Shown here: piece after piece, positions 17,860-25,543 of the stretch
How the letters are laid out: every line of letters starts with the position of its first letter
How positions within the stretch are numbered: the stretch's first letter is position 1
Assembly (NCBI GenBank): GCA_002344215.1
Contig: DDSV01000026.1
Span: forward strand, 9,275-73,274
Source: Akkermansiaceae bacterium UBA2381
GTDB lineage: Bacteria > Verrucomicrobiota > Verrucomicrobiia > Verrucomicrobiales > DEV007
Direction: 5' to 3'
Length of the DNA: 64,000 nucleotides
The notes under the pieces: model-generated
What the model was told of the DNA's origin: nothing
The model's input: only the letters and a program-made list of their open reading frames with translations
Databases searched by the model: none
Program-made: the position numbers and the translations under genes

Positions 17860-19263
17860 ATGGATACCGATCTGTTTTCCGCCGATCTGAATAATTTTCT
17901 CCAGAAGGCTCTCGGGGGGCAGCTTGCCGAGCCTCATTCCCAATTAACGGAGGAAGTCCTGAAACGAATCGCCCGGAATGCGGGACTGTCCGAAGAGGAC
18001 TGGGAAAATCTCTGCGAAAAACTTAAGAGGCATCTGGCAAAGGGGCGCAATTTCCTGAAGTTTGAAAACTACACCGATGCGGTGGCCGACCTCGAACAGG
18101 CCGCGGCGATTGCTCCCTATCGTTCGGATGTTCTGACTGACTGCGGAAAGGCCCACCTCGGCCGTTGGCGCGAGACCGGCTCGCGAAGCTCCCGGGATCG
18201 GGCTGAGGAATTGTTCCGGAAAAGTCTTGAGATTGATCCGGGGAGCGCCGATTCGGCGGAGCAATTGAGCGAACTCCGAAAGCCGCGCAAGAGCCTTTCA
18301 ATGTTTCGGAAGAGGGCTCTCATTGCGGCGAGTGTGGTGGCATTGGCAGGCGTTTCCGCATGGGCGAAGTTGTCCGGAGAGAGGGATGGCGGGGGAGGCG
18401 CCGCCCTGATTGCGAAAGAGGCTCCTCTTGAACTGCTGACCCGACCCGAGGATGCCCTGCAACTGTACGAGTCCTATGACATCTTCCGAAAGAATGCGCC
18501 GATCGAGTTCTCGAACAGCCTGGAGATGGAATTCGTCGAGGTGCAGCTTTTCAAGGGTGCAGATCGGGAGGGCGCTCTTTCCTTCAGTGTCTACGAGACC
18601 CGGATCAAAGACTATCGGGCCTTTGTGAATGAGACAAAGAGGGACGCGGGTGATGCGGCCTCATTGCCGGAATGGTGGGCCGCTCCCGAGCATCGCTATT
18701 CGGAAAATCATCCGGTCACCTTCGTCAGCTGGCACGACGCCCGGGCCTTTTGCGATTGGTTGACCGAAAAAGAGCAGCGCGCCGGCCTGATCGGTCCGAA
18801 TGACCGTTACCGGCTGCCCACCGACCACGAGTGGAGTTGCGCCATCGGGATCGGCCAGATGGAGAATCCGGAGATCACCCCCAAGTTCAAACACAACAAC
18901 CTTCGCGGGGTCTACCCCTGGGGCACGGACTGGCCCCCGCCGACCGTCCTCGGGAATTATCGGGGGCCTGAAACCAAGGTCCCGAATGCAGCCCCGGTTC
19001 AGCCGGATGCCTTCACGAGAGCCGCGCCGGTCGGTTCATTTCCCCTGACTCACTGGGGCATGTCGGACCTCGGCGGTAATGTCTGGGAGTGGTGCGAAGA
19101 CCAGTGGGACGTCAACATGAACGACGAAAAGACCGTTCGGGGAGGATGCTTCGAAACGCAGAATGGAAACCACATTCTCTCTGCCGGCCGCCGATGGATC
19201 ATGAGCCGTGAAAAGAATGGCAATGTCGGCTTCCGATGTGTGCTCGAGAGGGGCGAACCCTGA
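17860..19263 (+). CDS. TPR-transmembrane protein with a C-terminal FGE-like (SUMF1) domain lacking catalytic cysteines
   Basis: The ATG at 17860 gives 467 residues. Residues about 65-135 are TPR-like, a single membrane helix lies at about 152-171 (ALIAASVVALAGVSAWA), and a formylglycine-generating-enzyme-like domain fills about 220-467. Family landmarks are FVSWHDARAFCDWLTE, YRLPTDHEWSCA, YPWGTDW, LGGNVWEWCEDQW, VRGGCFE and NVGFRC. Active FGEs carry a Cys-x4-Cys pair just after RGGSW. Here the segment is RGGCFETQNGNHI, so that pair is missing. The protein is therefore more likely a periplasmic binding or scaffold protein than a sulfatase-maturing enzyme. Topology predicts cytoplasmic TPRs and a periplasmic FGE-like domain. 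Confidence 0.82.
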   Translation: MDTDLFSADLNNFLQKALGGQLAEPHSQLTEEVLKRIARNAGLSEEDWENLCEKLKRHLAKGRNFLKFENYTDAVADLEQAAAIAPYRSDVLTDCGKAHLGRWRETGSRSSRDRAEELFRKSLEIDPGSADSAEQLSELRKPRKSLSMFRKRALIAASVVALAGVSAWAKLSGERDGGGGAALIAKEAPLELLTRPEDALQLYESYDIFRKNAPIEFSNSLEMEFVEVQLFKGADREGALSFSVYETRIKDYRAFVNETKRDAGDAASLPEWWAAPEHRYSENHPVTFVSWHDARAFCDWLTEKEQRAGLIGPNDRYRLPTDHEWSCAIGIGQMENPEITPKFKHNNLRGVYPWGTDWPPPTVLGNYRGPETKVPNAAPVQPDAFTRAAPVGSFPLTHWGMSDLGGNVWEWCEDQWDVNMNDEKTVRGGCFETQNGNHILSAGRRWIMSREKNGNVGFRCVLERGEP

Positions 19264-19289
19264 CCCGAGCGGCCAGGGCAAACCCCGAG

Positions 19290-19324
19290 CTCAAACCTGA
19301 AACTTTAAACTTTAAACCTGAAAC
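19290..19324. repeat. Five-unit heptad tandem repeat (YTNAAAC)
   Basis: CTCAAAC, CTGAAAC, TTTAAAC, TTTAAAC, CTGAAAC in direct succession fill the gap between the convergent FGE-like and hemQ genes. It has no hairpin and no coding sense. Similar heptads occur at 33576 and 48877. Confidence 0.75.
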
Positions 19325-19328
19325 TCAG

Positions 19329-20174
19329 TTAAATCCCCACGCGCCGGAACAGCTCATCGAGCGGCAGCTGCAATCCGATGTAGAAATCGCCGAACTCGCC
19401 GTAGAGGGAGCTCACTTCGTCGAAGCGCATGTCGTAGACGATTTCCTTGATGTCCTGGGTGTTGTGGGAAAAGAGGGTGACGCCCCACTCCGACTCATCG
19501 AGGCCGGTCGAGCCGGTGATGAGCTGGCGGACGCGGCCGGCGAAAGTGCGGCCCACTTTGGCGTGCCCGGCCATGAGCTTGCGGCGGGTCTCAAAGTCGA
19601 GGTAATACCAGTTGTGGGTTTCGCCCCGCTTTTTCGACATGGGGTAAAAGCAGAAGACCGGCCAGTCGGGCATGTTCGGGTAGAGACGGTCGCTGTTGTA
19701 CTTGGCCATCCGCTTGCGGAAGTCCTCGAGCTTGGCTTCCATCTCGGGCGTTCCGGCGGCGATGCCGTCCTCTTCGGTGACACTGAGGGCATACTGCTCC
19801 TCGGTCGTGGTGTACTCGCTGAGCTCCGTCATGCTGAGGTAGCTGTAGACGGGGGTAAGGATGTCCGGACCGAGGGCGCGGCCAAGGCGTTTTTCGAAGT
19901 CGTTGGCCTTGTGGAGGTCGTCCGTCAGGATCATGAACCCGAGGTCCGCCTTCGGGGTGACCATGGAAAAGGTGAGGAGCTGGGTCGACTCGGTCGAGCG
20001 GATCTCCTGCACGAGCTCGGCGAGGTGCGTCTTTGCCTCGAGCTTTTCCTCGTCGCTGTAGAGAGACCATTGAGCCTGCTCAAGATGGTAAAAAAGGTGG
20101 ATCACATGCCAGCCCTCGCGGGGGATGACGCGGTCGGAATCAGGGAAGGACTGATGAGGGGTATGGGGATTCAT
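19329..20174 (-). CDS. hemQ: Coproheme decarboxylase HemQ (ChdC), chlorite-dismutase family
   Basis: This 281-residue protein opens with GWHVIHLFYHL, a typical first strand of the family. Its C-terminal half has the YPMSKKRGETHNWYYL segment, whose Tyr177 corresponds to the catalytic tyrosine, and MAGHAKVGRTFAGRV, whose His204 corresponds to the proximal haem ligand. The GSTGLDESEWGVTLF strand is also conserved. HemQ removes two propionates from coproheme to make haem b, the last step of the coproporphyrin-dependent pathway. A chlorite dismutase role is less likely because the distal arginine context is not evident. The N-terminal 20 residues are a proline-rich extension. A hemW gene occurs at 54 kb. 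Confidence 0.88.
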   Translation of the reverse strand: MNPHTPHQSFPDSDRVIPREGWHVIHLFYHLEQAQWSLYSDEEKLEAKTHLAELVQEIRSTESTQLLTFSMVTPKADLGFMILTDDLHKANDFEKRLGRALGPDILTPVYSYLSMTELSEYTTTEEQYALSVTEEDGIAAGTPEMEAKLEDFRKRMAKYNSDRLYPNMPDWPVFCFYPMSKKRGETHNWYYLDFETRRKLMAGHAKVGRTFAGRVRQLITGSTGLDESEWGVTLFSHNTQDIKEIVYDMRFDEVSSLYGEFGDFYIGLQLPLDELFRRVGI

Positions 20175-20241
20175 GGAAAACGGGTCGCGGCGGGTTGAGC
20201 CGGACTTGATTCATATCTCTCCAACAAGCCAATGAAATCGT

Positions 20242-20270
20242 TTGCGTCCACTCAAAAAAAATCCTAGTTT
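20242..20270 (+). promoter_or_regulatory. Likely sigma-70 promoter of the ferredoxin gene
   Basis: TTGCGT (20242-20247), a 17-nt spacer and TAGTTT (20265-20270). The start near 20277 gives a leader of about 28 nt before the ATG at 20305. Confidence 0.45.
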
Positions 20271-20304
20271 TGCGCGCCTTAAAGGGCCACCCACGTAAAA
20301 TAAC

Positions 20305-20541
20305 ATGGCAGATCTCGAAAACAGATACCAGGACAACGTCGCCGGAGAGTTTTATGTCGATGACCAGTGCATCGATTGTGATCTCTGCCGTGAAACCGCT
20401 ACGGACAATTTCACCCGCAACGAAGACGGGGGTTACTCCTACGTCTACAAGCAGCCCACCACACCCGAAGAGCGTGCTCTTTGTGAAGAGGCCATGGAAG
20501 GCTGTCCGGTTGAGGCCATTGGCTGCAACGGGAACGAGTGA
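20305..20541 (+). CDS. Small [4Fe-4S]-type ferredoxin
   Basis: This 78-residue acidic protein has Cys22-x2-Cys25-x2-Cys28 (QCIDCDLC) and a distal Cys67-Pro (EGCPVEAIGC). This is the ligand pattern of a single-cluster bacterial ferredoxin; Cys60 and Cys74 are additional. It carries electrons in the cytoplasm, with an unknown partner. It is transcribed alone: a likely promoter lies at 20242-20270 and an intrinsic terminator at 20561-20595. HemQ is divergent upstream. Confidence 0.9.
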   Translation: MADLENRYQDNVAGEFYVDDQCIDCDLCRETATDNFTRNEDGGYSYVYKQPTTPEERALCEEAMEGCPVEAIGCNGNE

Positions 20542-20560
20542 TTGCTACAATCGCCGGAGG

Positions 20561-20595
20561 AAACGGTGTCTCTCTCGCGGGAACACCGTTTTTTT
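20561..20595 (+). terminator. Intrinsic terminator after the ferredoxin gene
   Basis: AAACGGTGT (20561-20569) pairs with ACACCGTTT (20583-20591) and a seven-T run ends the element. It separates the ferredoxin from dciA. Confidence 0.85.
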
Positions 20596-20633
20596 ATGGA
20601 GTTTTGGGTCTTCCGGACCTATTCTGGGGACGA

Positions 20634-21002
20634 ATGCGCTACCGCCCGCGACGTCCCCTGAAAGACCGTGTCCTTGCCGAGTGGCGGGGCTATTGGGAAC
20701 CTCAGGATGTCTCCAAGTTTGAGCAGGAGATCGACTCCGTCGTCGCAAAAACGATGAAGGGTCTGGGGCTGAAAGACCGTTTTAATGAGGAACAGGTCTT
20801 CGAGGCGTGGAATGAAATGGTCGATTCCTTTGTTGCCGCGAACGCTCGTCCGCTGGTGCTGGAGAAGAAAGTGCTCAGCATCCAGGTTCTCCATTCGACG
20901 GTGCATTATGAGTTGGAGCGAATGAAAGGCGGTCTCCTTCGTCGGATGCAGGAGCGTTTTGGCGCTGAGCACATCAGGGAGATTCGGTTTCGGCTGGGGT
21001 AG
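20634..21002 (+). CDS. dciA: DUF721 protein, DciA-like replicative helicase loader
   Basis: The ATG at 20634 gives 122 residues. The frame is open from 20538, but that part overlaps the terminator and is not protein-like. The body matches DUF721: a basic N-terminus (MRYRPRRPLKDRVLAEW), FEAWNEMVDSFVAANARPL and a KVLSIQVLHSTVHYELERMKGGLLRRMQERFG stretch that fits the KH-like fold. DciA is the ancestral loader of the DnaB helicase in bacteria lacking DnaC or DnaI. The folB gene follows 15 nt downstream, and the two may be co-transcribed. Confidence 0.75.
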   Translation: MRYRPRRPLKDRVLAEWRGYWEPQDVSKFEQEIDSVVAKTMKGLGLKDRFNEEQVFEAWNEMVDSFVAANARPLVLEKKVLSIQVLHSTVHYELERMKGGLLRRMQERFGAEHIREIRFRLG

Positions 21003-21017
21003 AGGGAATTACTAGTC

Positions 21018-21377
21018 ATGAGCGATCACATTTCCATCAAAGGCCTTCGCCTGGTTACCCGGGTGGGTGTTCCGGACGCGGAGCGGGCTATTCCCCAGAG
21101 TGTCTCGGTGAATGTGACGATCACCCTGTCCAAGTCATTCAAGGGGTTCGACGACCGTATCGAGCACACGATTGACTACTATCAGGTCTCACTCAAGCTC
21201 CGTGAAGTGGCTTCGACCGGGGAGCGAAAGTTAATCGAGACGCTCGCTGAAGAGCTCGCGGCGGCAGTCATTTCCTTCGATGGCGTCTGCGCAGTGACGC
21301 TGGAGGTGGTGAAATTTATCCTGCCGGACTGCGATAGCGTCAGCGTGCAGATCACCCGGGCGCGCGAACATTGCTGA
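21018..21377 (+). CDS. folB: Dihydroneopterin aldolase FolB
   Basis: This 119-residue protein matches FolB along its length. GVPDAERAIPQSVSVNVTI carries the conserved Glu-Arg strand, TIDYYQV carries the pterin-binding Tyr, and LIETLAEELA holds the conserved Glu of the helix. It converts dihydroneopterin to hydroxymethyl-dihydropterin in folate synthesis, and the fold forms octameric tunnels. It sits 15 nt after dciA and 42 nt before the SOUL gene on the same strand, so a three-gene unit is possible. Confidence 0.9.
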   Translation: MSDHISIKGLRLVTRVGVPDAERAIPQSVSVNVTITLSKSFKGFDDRIEHTIDYYQVSLKLREVASTGERKLIETLAEELAAAVISFDGVCAVTLEVVKFILPDCDSVSVQITRAREHC

Positions 21378-21419
21378 TCGGGGATATCCACTTGTGCATC
21401 ACGGACGTAGTCACTCTTC

Positions 21420-22007
21420 ATGAGTAAACGGCAAAAATTGATCCCGGCGCTTTTAATCTTTCTGTTCCTTAGTGGTGTCGCTCTGGTCGTCACCTCCCGG
21501 GCTGGTTACGAAACCGCCAGTTACGAGGTGGTGAAAAAGGACGGGAGTTTCGAGATCCGGAACTACAAATCCCACGTCGTTGTTTCGACCCCGATGACAG
21601 GCGGCGAGCAAAATCAGAGTTTCGGGCGTCTCTTCAAATACATCTCGGGAGGCAACGAGGCGGAGCAAAAAATCAAGATGACGACTCCGGTTTTTATGCC
21701 GGCAACGGGAGAGGGGCAGACGGGCGAAATGCAGTTCGTTGTTCCTGCCGACGTAGCCAGTTCCGGCGCTCCGTCACCCTCCGATCCCTCGGTGAAACTT
21801 TCGAAAATGAGCGGAGGTAAATTTGCGGTCCTGAAATACAGCGGGCGTAACGGCCTTGAGGACAGGCGTAAAAAGCTCGCTGAGCTCCGGACCATTCTGG
21901 CAGCGCAGGGATTGGCTCCAGTCGGGAATCCTGTCTATGCGGGCTATGATCCTCCCTGGACTCCCGGTCCGGTCCGGAGAAATGAGGTCCTCCTGCGGCT
22001 CCCTTGA
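21420..22007 (+). CDS. SOUL-family haem-binding protein, membrane anchored or secreted
   Basis: This 195-residue protein starts with a hydrophobic segment (about residues 7-26) acting as signal or anchor. The SOUL fold then begins with YEVVKKDGSFEIRNYKSHVVVSTPM and continues with FGRLFKYISGGNEAEQKIKMTTPVFM, the most conserved part of the family. The C-terminus ends with GYDPPWTPGPVRRNEVLLRL, also typical. Bacterial SOUL proteins are thought to bind or scavenge haem, but the exact role is unproven. The nearby hemQ and ferredoxin genes are compatible with this but prove nothing. Confidence 0.88.
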   Translation: MSKRQKLIPALLIFLFLSGVALVVTSRAGYETASYEVVKKDGSFEIRNYKSHVVVSTPMTGGEQNQSFGRLFKYISGGNEAEQKIKMTTPVFMPATGEGQTGEMQFVVPADVASSGAPSPSDPSVKLSKMSGGKFAVLKYSGRNGLEDRRKKLAELRTILAAQGLAPVGNPVYAGYDPPWTPGPVRRNEVLLRLP

Positions 22008-22031
22008 GCCGGAGTGCTGTCCTCTCCCTGA

Positions 22032-22721
22032 TCAATGTTTTGCCGTCGTCCGCATTAATTCCGCGGCGGCGGCGGCGGAATCGGAAGCCTGTTCCAGGTG
22101 CAGCTTCATTGCTGCGGCGGCCGCCCCGGAGTCATTTTCGCCAATGGCTTTTAAAATGGAGAGATGCTCATCCGCAGTCATCTCGTGGATGCCGTAGTCC
22201 CGTTCGCCGACGATCTCACGAACTGACTGAATCAGGTCTCCGTAGCGGGAAATCTCCGAGCTGAGTCGATGATTGCCCGAGGCTTCTGCGATAACACGGT
22301 GCAGGGTGCGGTCATGCTCCCAGTCCGGGTCAACTCCGCCCGAGTCGCGAATGCGGGTGAACGCTGCTATCAGCGAGTCGAGACTTTCCTTTCCGATCTT
22401 CCCTGCGGCGAGACGGGCTGCCTCAACCTCAAGGAGCGAACGGACGGCGTAAATCTCGTGCAACTCATTCGGACCGAAGGGAAGAAAGACTGCTCCGCAG
22501 TTCCGTCGCAGCTCAACGAGCCCAAGGCCCTGAAGCTCTAGAAGCGCCTCACGTACGGGGGTGCGACTGACTCCGAACTTTTCGACCGCCTCGGCTTCGG
22601 TTAGCCTTGCGCCTCCTCTCCACTCTCCCCGCAGGAGTCCGGCAATGAGACCGCGCATCACGACGCGCTTTCCGGGGGATCGTTGTCCAGTTCGAGTTTC
22701 GATAGGTGAGGTGGAAGACAT
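22032..22721 (-). CDS. GntR-family transcriptional regulator with FCD ligand domain
   Basis: The ATG at 22721 gives 229 residues; the frame is open to 22805, but that part contains the promoter and operator. The winged helix (about residues 20-85) includes RLTEAEAVEKFGVSRTPVREALLELQGLGLVELRRNCGAVF. The FCD all-helical effector domain follows, with Asp and His positions (DRTLHRVI, ADEHLSIL, KLHLEQA) that in FCD proteins bind a metal and a carboxylate ligand. The 12-bp palindrome at 22737-22748 overlaps its own -10 and lies upstream of the divergent DUF1592 gene. Autorepression and control of that gene are likely. The C-terminus is alanine-rich. The ligand is unknown. Confidence 0.92.
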   Translation of the reverse strand: MSSTSPIETRTGQRSPGKRVVMRGLIAGLLRGEWRGGARLTEAEAVEKFGVSRTPVREALLELQGLGLVELRRNCGAVFLPFGPNELHEIYAVRSLLEVEAARLAAGKIGKESLDSLIAAFTRIRDSGGVDPDWEHDRTLHRVIAEASGNHRLSSEISRYGDLIQSVREIVGERDYGIHEMTADEHLSILKAIGENDSGAAAAAMKLHLEQASDSAAAAAELMRTTAKH

Positions 22722-22736
22722 CGCGGGATTACGTAA

Positions 22737-22748
22737 ATTGTATACAAT
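22737..22748. promoter_or_regulatory. Operator-like palindrome for the GntR/FCD regulator
   Basis: ATTGTATACAAT is a perfect 12-bp palindrome and fits the TTGTATACAA core seen at many FadR/VanR-type GntR sites. It sits in the 147-bp gap between gntR and the divergent DUF1592 gene. Confidence 0.75.
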
Positions 22749-22768
22749 ATAACACCTCTTACTGTAAA
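22739..22768 (-). promoter_or_regulatory. Promoter of the gntR gene, overlapped by the operator
   Basis: On the minus strand, TTTACA (22768-22763), an 18-nt spacer, and TATACA (22744-22739). The -10 lies inside the palindrome, which predicts autorepression. On the plus strand TTGTAT (22738-22743) with TACTGT (22760-22765) is a weaker candidate for the divergent gene. Confidence 0.55.
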
Positions 22769-22868
22769 GTCTGTTTTTGATAAGGTGGCGACGATGCCGG
22801 AGCAATTCAAACTTTTAAAGAATACGTTTCAGTCTTCCGGTTTGAATCGGAGCCGAAACACCCCGGTG

Positions 22869-25445
22869 ATGCGAACCCGGGTGGTTCCCGGAATTCTCTG
22901 TTCAATCGCTCTCCTGCCAATGGCATTCACCGCGACTGCGGCTGAGGACGAGATCGTCGCCTTCCTCGATCGCCACTGTCTTGAATGTCATGACGAACAG
23001 ACGAGCGAGGGGGATCTTAATCTGCTTGATCTCGCTTTCTCACCGGAGGATGCCGACAACCGCTCAAAGTGGGTGCGACTTCATGATCGGGTTAAGTCCG
23101 GCGAAATGCCGCCCCCGGAGAAAGTGGAGAACCTTCCCGCGAAGCAACGGGGCCGGTTGGTCGGTTTGTTAGGAGATGCTCTTCGTGACGCGGATCTCGC
23201 CGAGGTTCAGGAAAACGGGCGAGGACCGCTGCGCCGTCTCACCCGGATCGAGTATGAGACGAGCCTTCGGGATCTTCTGGAACTGCCTTATCTCGACATT
23301 CGTGACCGGCTCCCTGAAGACCGCACTTCACACGGCTTCACGAAGGTGTCGCGGCTCCTCGACCTTTCGCGGGTGCAACTGGAGGCCTGGCTCGATGCCG
23401 GCGAGGCGGCCTTGCGAAGTGCCGTCGCTTCAGGTGTGGAACCGATTCCCGTTCAGTCATGGCGTTTTACCGGAACCGATCTCTTCCCTGAGTTGGAAAC
23501 GTTCGGAGAGCGTGAGGCCATGTTTTTTGCCACGGAGGGAAAGATGGTCGCCATCACCGGCGCGGACTACAAAAACATGACGCCGGAGCAGAGGAAGGAC
23601 CCGTCGCTGGAGATGGCACTCTTTCGATCGGCGACCTGGCCCTATTACGGGTATCCGCGCGGATTTCGCGCACCGCATGAGGGCAGGTATCGCGTCCGCT
23701 TTTCCGGGAGGGCGGTACGTCAGGTCAGTGACTTTCGCATCGTCCCGGCGTATGACCCGCTTCCCATGAGTTTCCGGGCCCGACAACCTTCGGGGCCGGA
23801 CGTCTCCGGTGACGTGCGCGAAACGGGTGGATGGATGGATCTCCAGGCGGAAGCCAAAGTCTTTGAGACATCAATCCTTTTGAAGAAGGGCGAGACCTTT
23901 GAATACAGTCCGCTCGGCTTGCCGGTGCCCTTCATTCGCACCGATGGCGGATTCTTTTACGATTTTCCACCGATGCCACCGGAGGGTCATCCCGGCGTCG
24001 CGATTCAGTGGCTTGAAGTGGAGGGGCCGGTGAACGAAGGGCAGTGGCCCCCGGCCTCGCATCGGGTTCTTTTTGACGATCTGCCCATCACGAAGGCGGC
24101 GGAAGGCTCCCTGACCGGCGTTGAAGTGGTTTCGAATGACCCTTCGGGAGATTCGGGGCGGCTGCTGCGCCGTTTCGTGGATCGAGCGGCGCGGGCTCCG
24201 GTTCCGGAAGAATCTCTCAGACATTATCAGAACCTGATCGATGAGCATTTCGCCGCCGGTAGTTCTTTTACCGAGGCGATGCTGAAGGCATACAAGGCCT
24301 TTCTATGTTCCGGACATTTCCTTTTCCTGACAGAGCCTGAAAATGATGCGCTTGCCGTGGCCTCCCGCCTTTCGTATTTTCTCTGGAATACCGCTCCTGA
24401 CGATACCCTGAAGAATCTGGCGGAGCAGGGGAACGATCCGGGAGGGGAGGTTATGCGTGGACAGGTGGACCGGCTCATTGATGATCCTCGATTCGAACGC
24501 TTCGTGGTCGACTTCACGGATCAATGGCTCAATCTGCGTCAATTGCGCCGGGATAACTCCGACGACAGGCTCTATCCCGAGTATCGAAAAGATGACTATC
24601 TCGTCGATTCGATGGAGCGGGAAACGCGCGCCTTTTTCACCGCCATGGTGCGGGAAAATCTCCCGGCGACAACGCTTGTCGCTGCCGACTTCACCTTCGT
24701 GAACGACAGGCTCGCGCGGCACTATGATCTATCCCGTGTCTCCGGTTCCGCGATGAGACGGGTTGCGCTTCCTGAGGCGAGTCCCTATGGCGGTCTCATG
24801 ACCCATGCCTCGGTATTGAAGATCACCTCCAACGGCACGACCACCTCACCCGTGGTGCGGGGAGTCTGGACCATGGAGAAAATCCTCGGCAATCCACCTC
24901 CTCCTCCTCCAAAATCCATTCCCGCGATTGAGCCTGATATTCGCGGCGCGACCACCGTAAGGGACCTGCTTGCCAAACACACCGGTGAGAAGTCATGTGC
25001 CGCCTGTCATGCGCGCTTTGATCCGCTGGGTTTTGCCCTGGAGAACTTCGATATCATGGGGGCGTGGCGGGATCGCTATCGGGGCATGGAAAAAGGGGTG
25101 AAGGTCACCGGGATCGATCGTGCCGGGCATCCCTTCACTTACTTCGTGTCTCAGCCGGTCGATTCTTCGGGGAAACTGCTCAATGGTGATGAGTTCGGCA
25201 ATGTCAGGGACTTGAAAGTGATCCTCGCCGCCGACCCGAGGGCGCTTGCCCGGAATCTACTTCACCAGTTTACGCTCTATGCGACGGGAACTCCGGTTCG
25301 CTTTTCGGACCGGGCGGAGATTGAGACGCTGCTCGACCATTGCGAAGAGGATGGATATCGCATTCGCGACCTGATCCATGAGCTGGTCGGGAGCGGGATT
25401 TTTACCGGTCTGGCCAGAGAGGAAAAGAGTCAATCCGACGACTGA
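22869..25445 (+). CDS. Exported DUF1592-family c-type cytochrome protein (DUF1587/1592/1588/1585 set)
   Basis: The ATG at 22869 gives a signal peptide (about residues 1-25) and 858 residues; the frame is open from 22785. A PSCyt-type haem site CLECH lies at 37-41. DUF1587-like RRLTRIEYETSLRDLL is near 120, a beta-rich middle follows, then the DUF1595/DUF1592 part (ASRLSYFLWNTAPDDTL, VDFTDQWLNLRQL). DUF1588 (GGLMTHASVLKITSNGTTTSPVVRG) comes next, with a second CAACH site near 710 in the conserved CAACHARFDPLGFALENFD, then DUF1585 at the C-terminus. It is presumed to be a periplasmic redox protein. It is always paired with a DUF1552 protein, and the next gene is one. Divergent gntR and the shared palindrome suggest ligand-controlled expression. 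Confidence 0.9.
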   Translation: MRTRVVPGILCSIALLPMAFTATAAEDEIVAFLDRHCLECHDEQTSEGDLNLLDLAFSPEDADNRSKWVRLHDRVKSGEMPPPEKVENLPAKQRGRLVGLLGDALRDADLAEVQENGRGPLRRLTRIEYETSLRDLLELPYLDIRDRLPEDRTSHGFTKVSRLLDLSRVQLEAWLDAGEAALRSAVASGVEPIPVQSWRFTGTDLFPELETFGEREAMFFATEGKMVAITGADYKNMTPEQRKDPSLEMALFRSATWPYYGYPRGFRAPHEGRYRVRFSGRAVRQVSDFRIVPAYDPLPMSFRARQPSGPDVSGDVRETGGWMDLQAEAKVFETSILLKKGETFEYSPLGLPVPFIRTDGGFFYDFPPMPPEGHPGVAIQWLEVEGPVNEGQWPPASHRVLFDDLPITKAAEGSLTGVEVVSNDPSGDSGRLLRRFVDRAARAPVPEESLRHYQNLIDEHFAAGSSFTEAMLKAYKAFLCSGHFLFLTEPENDALAVASRLSYFLWNTAPDDTLKNLAEQGNDPGGEVMRGQVDRLIDDPRFERFVVDFTDQWLNLRQLRRDNSDDRLYPEYRKDDYLVDSMERETRAFFTAMVRENLPATTLVAADFTFVNDRLARHYDLSRVSGSAMRRVALPEASPYGGLMTHASVLKITSNGTTTSPVVRGVWTMEKILGNPPPPPPKSIPAIEPDIRGATTVRDLLAKHTGEKSCAACHARFDPLGFALENFDIMGAWRDRYRGMEKGVKVTGIDRAGHPFTYFVSQPVDSSGKLLNGDEFGNVRDLKVILAADPRALARNLLHQFTLYATGTPVRFSDRAEIETLLDHCEEDGYRIRDLIHELVGSGIFTGLAREEKSQSDD

Positions 25446-25454
25446 AGAGAGTTG

Positions 25455-25490
25455 GACCACGAACAGGCACGAATGAACACGAATCAAGAT
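25455..25490. repeat. Octad-like ACACGAAT repeat
   Basis: Three degenerate units (CCACGAAC, GGCACGAATG, AACACGAATC) lie in the 98-bp gap between the DUF1592 and DUF1552 genes. It is non-coding and resembles the CACAGATG repeats at 29636. Confidence 0.6.
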
Positions 25491-25543
25491 TTTGTGAGCG
25501 AGTCCGAATTCCGTGTTGATCCTTGGTCTAAAACAATCTGAGA

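Noticed and set aside
17860..19263. Active formylglycine-generating enzyme for the sulfatase at 27.6 kb
   Set aside because: The Cys-x4-Cys pair after the RGG motif is absent.
22785..22868. Upstream ATG at 22785 as start of the DUF1592 protein
   Set aside because: It gives a polar N-terminus before the signal peptide; the ATG at 22869 begins exactly at a normal signal sequence.
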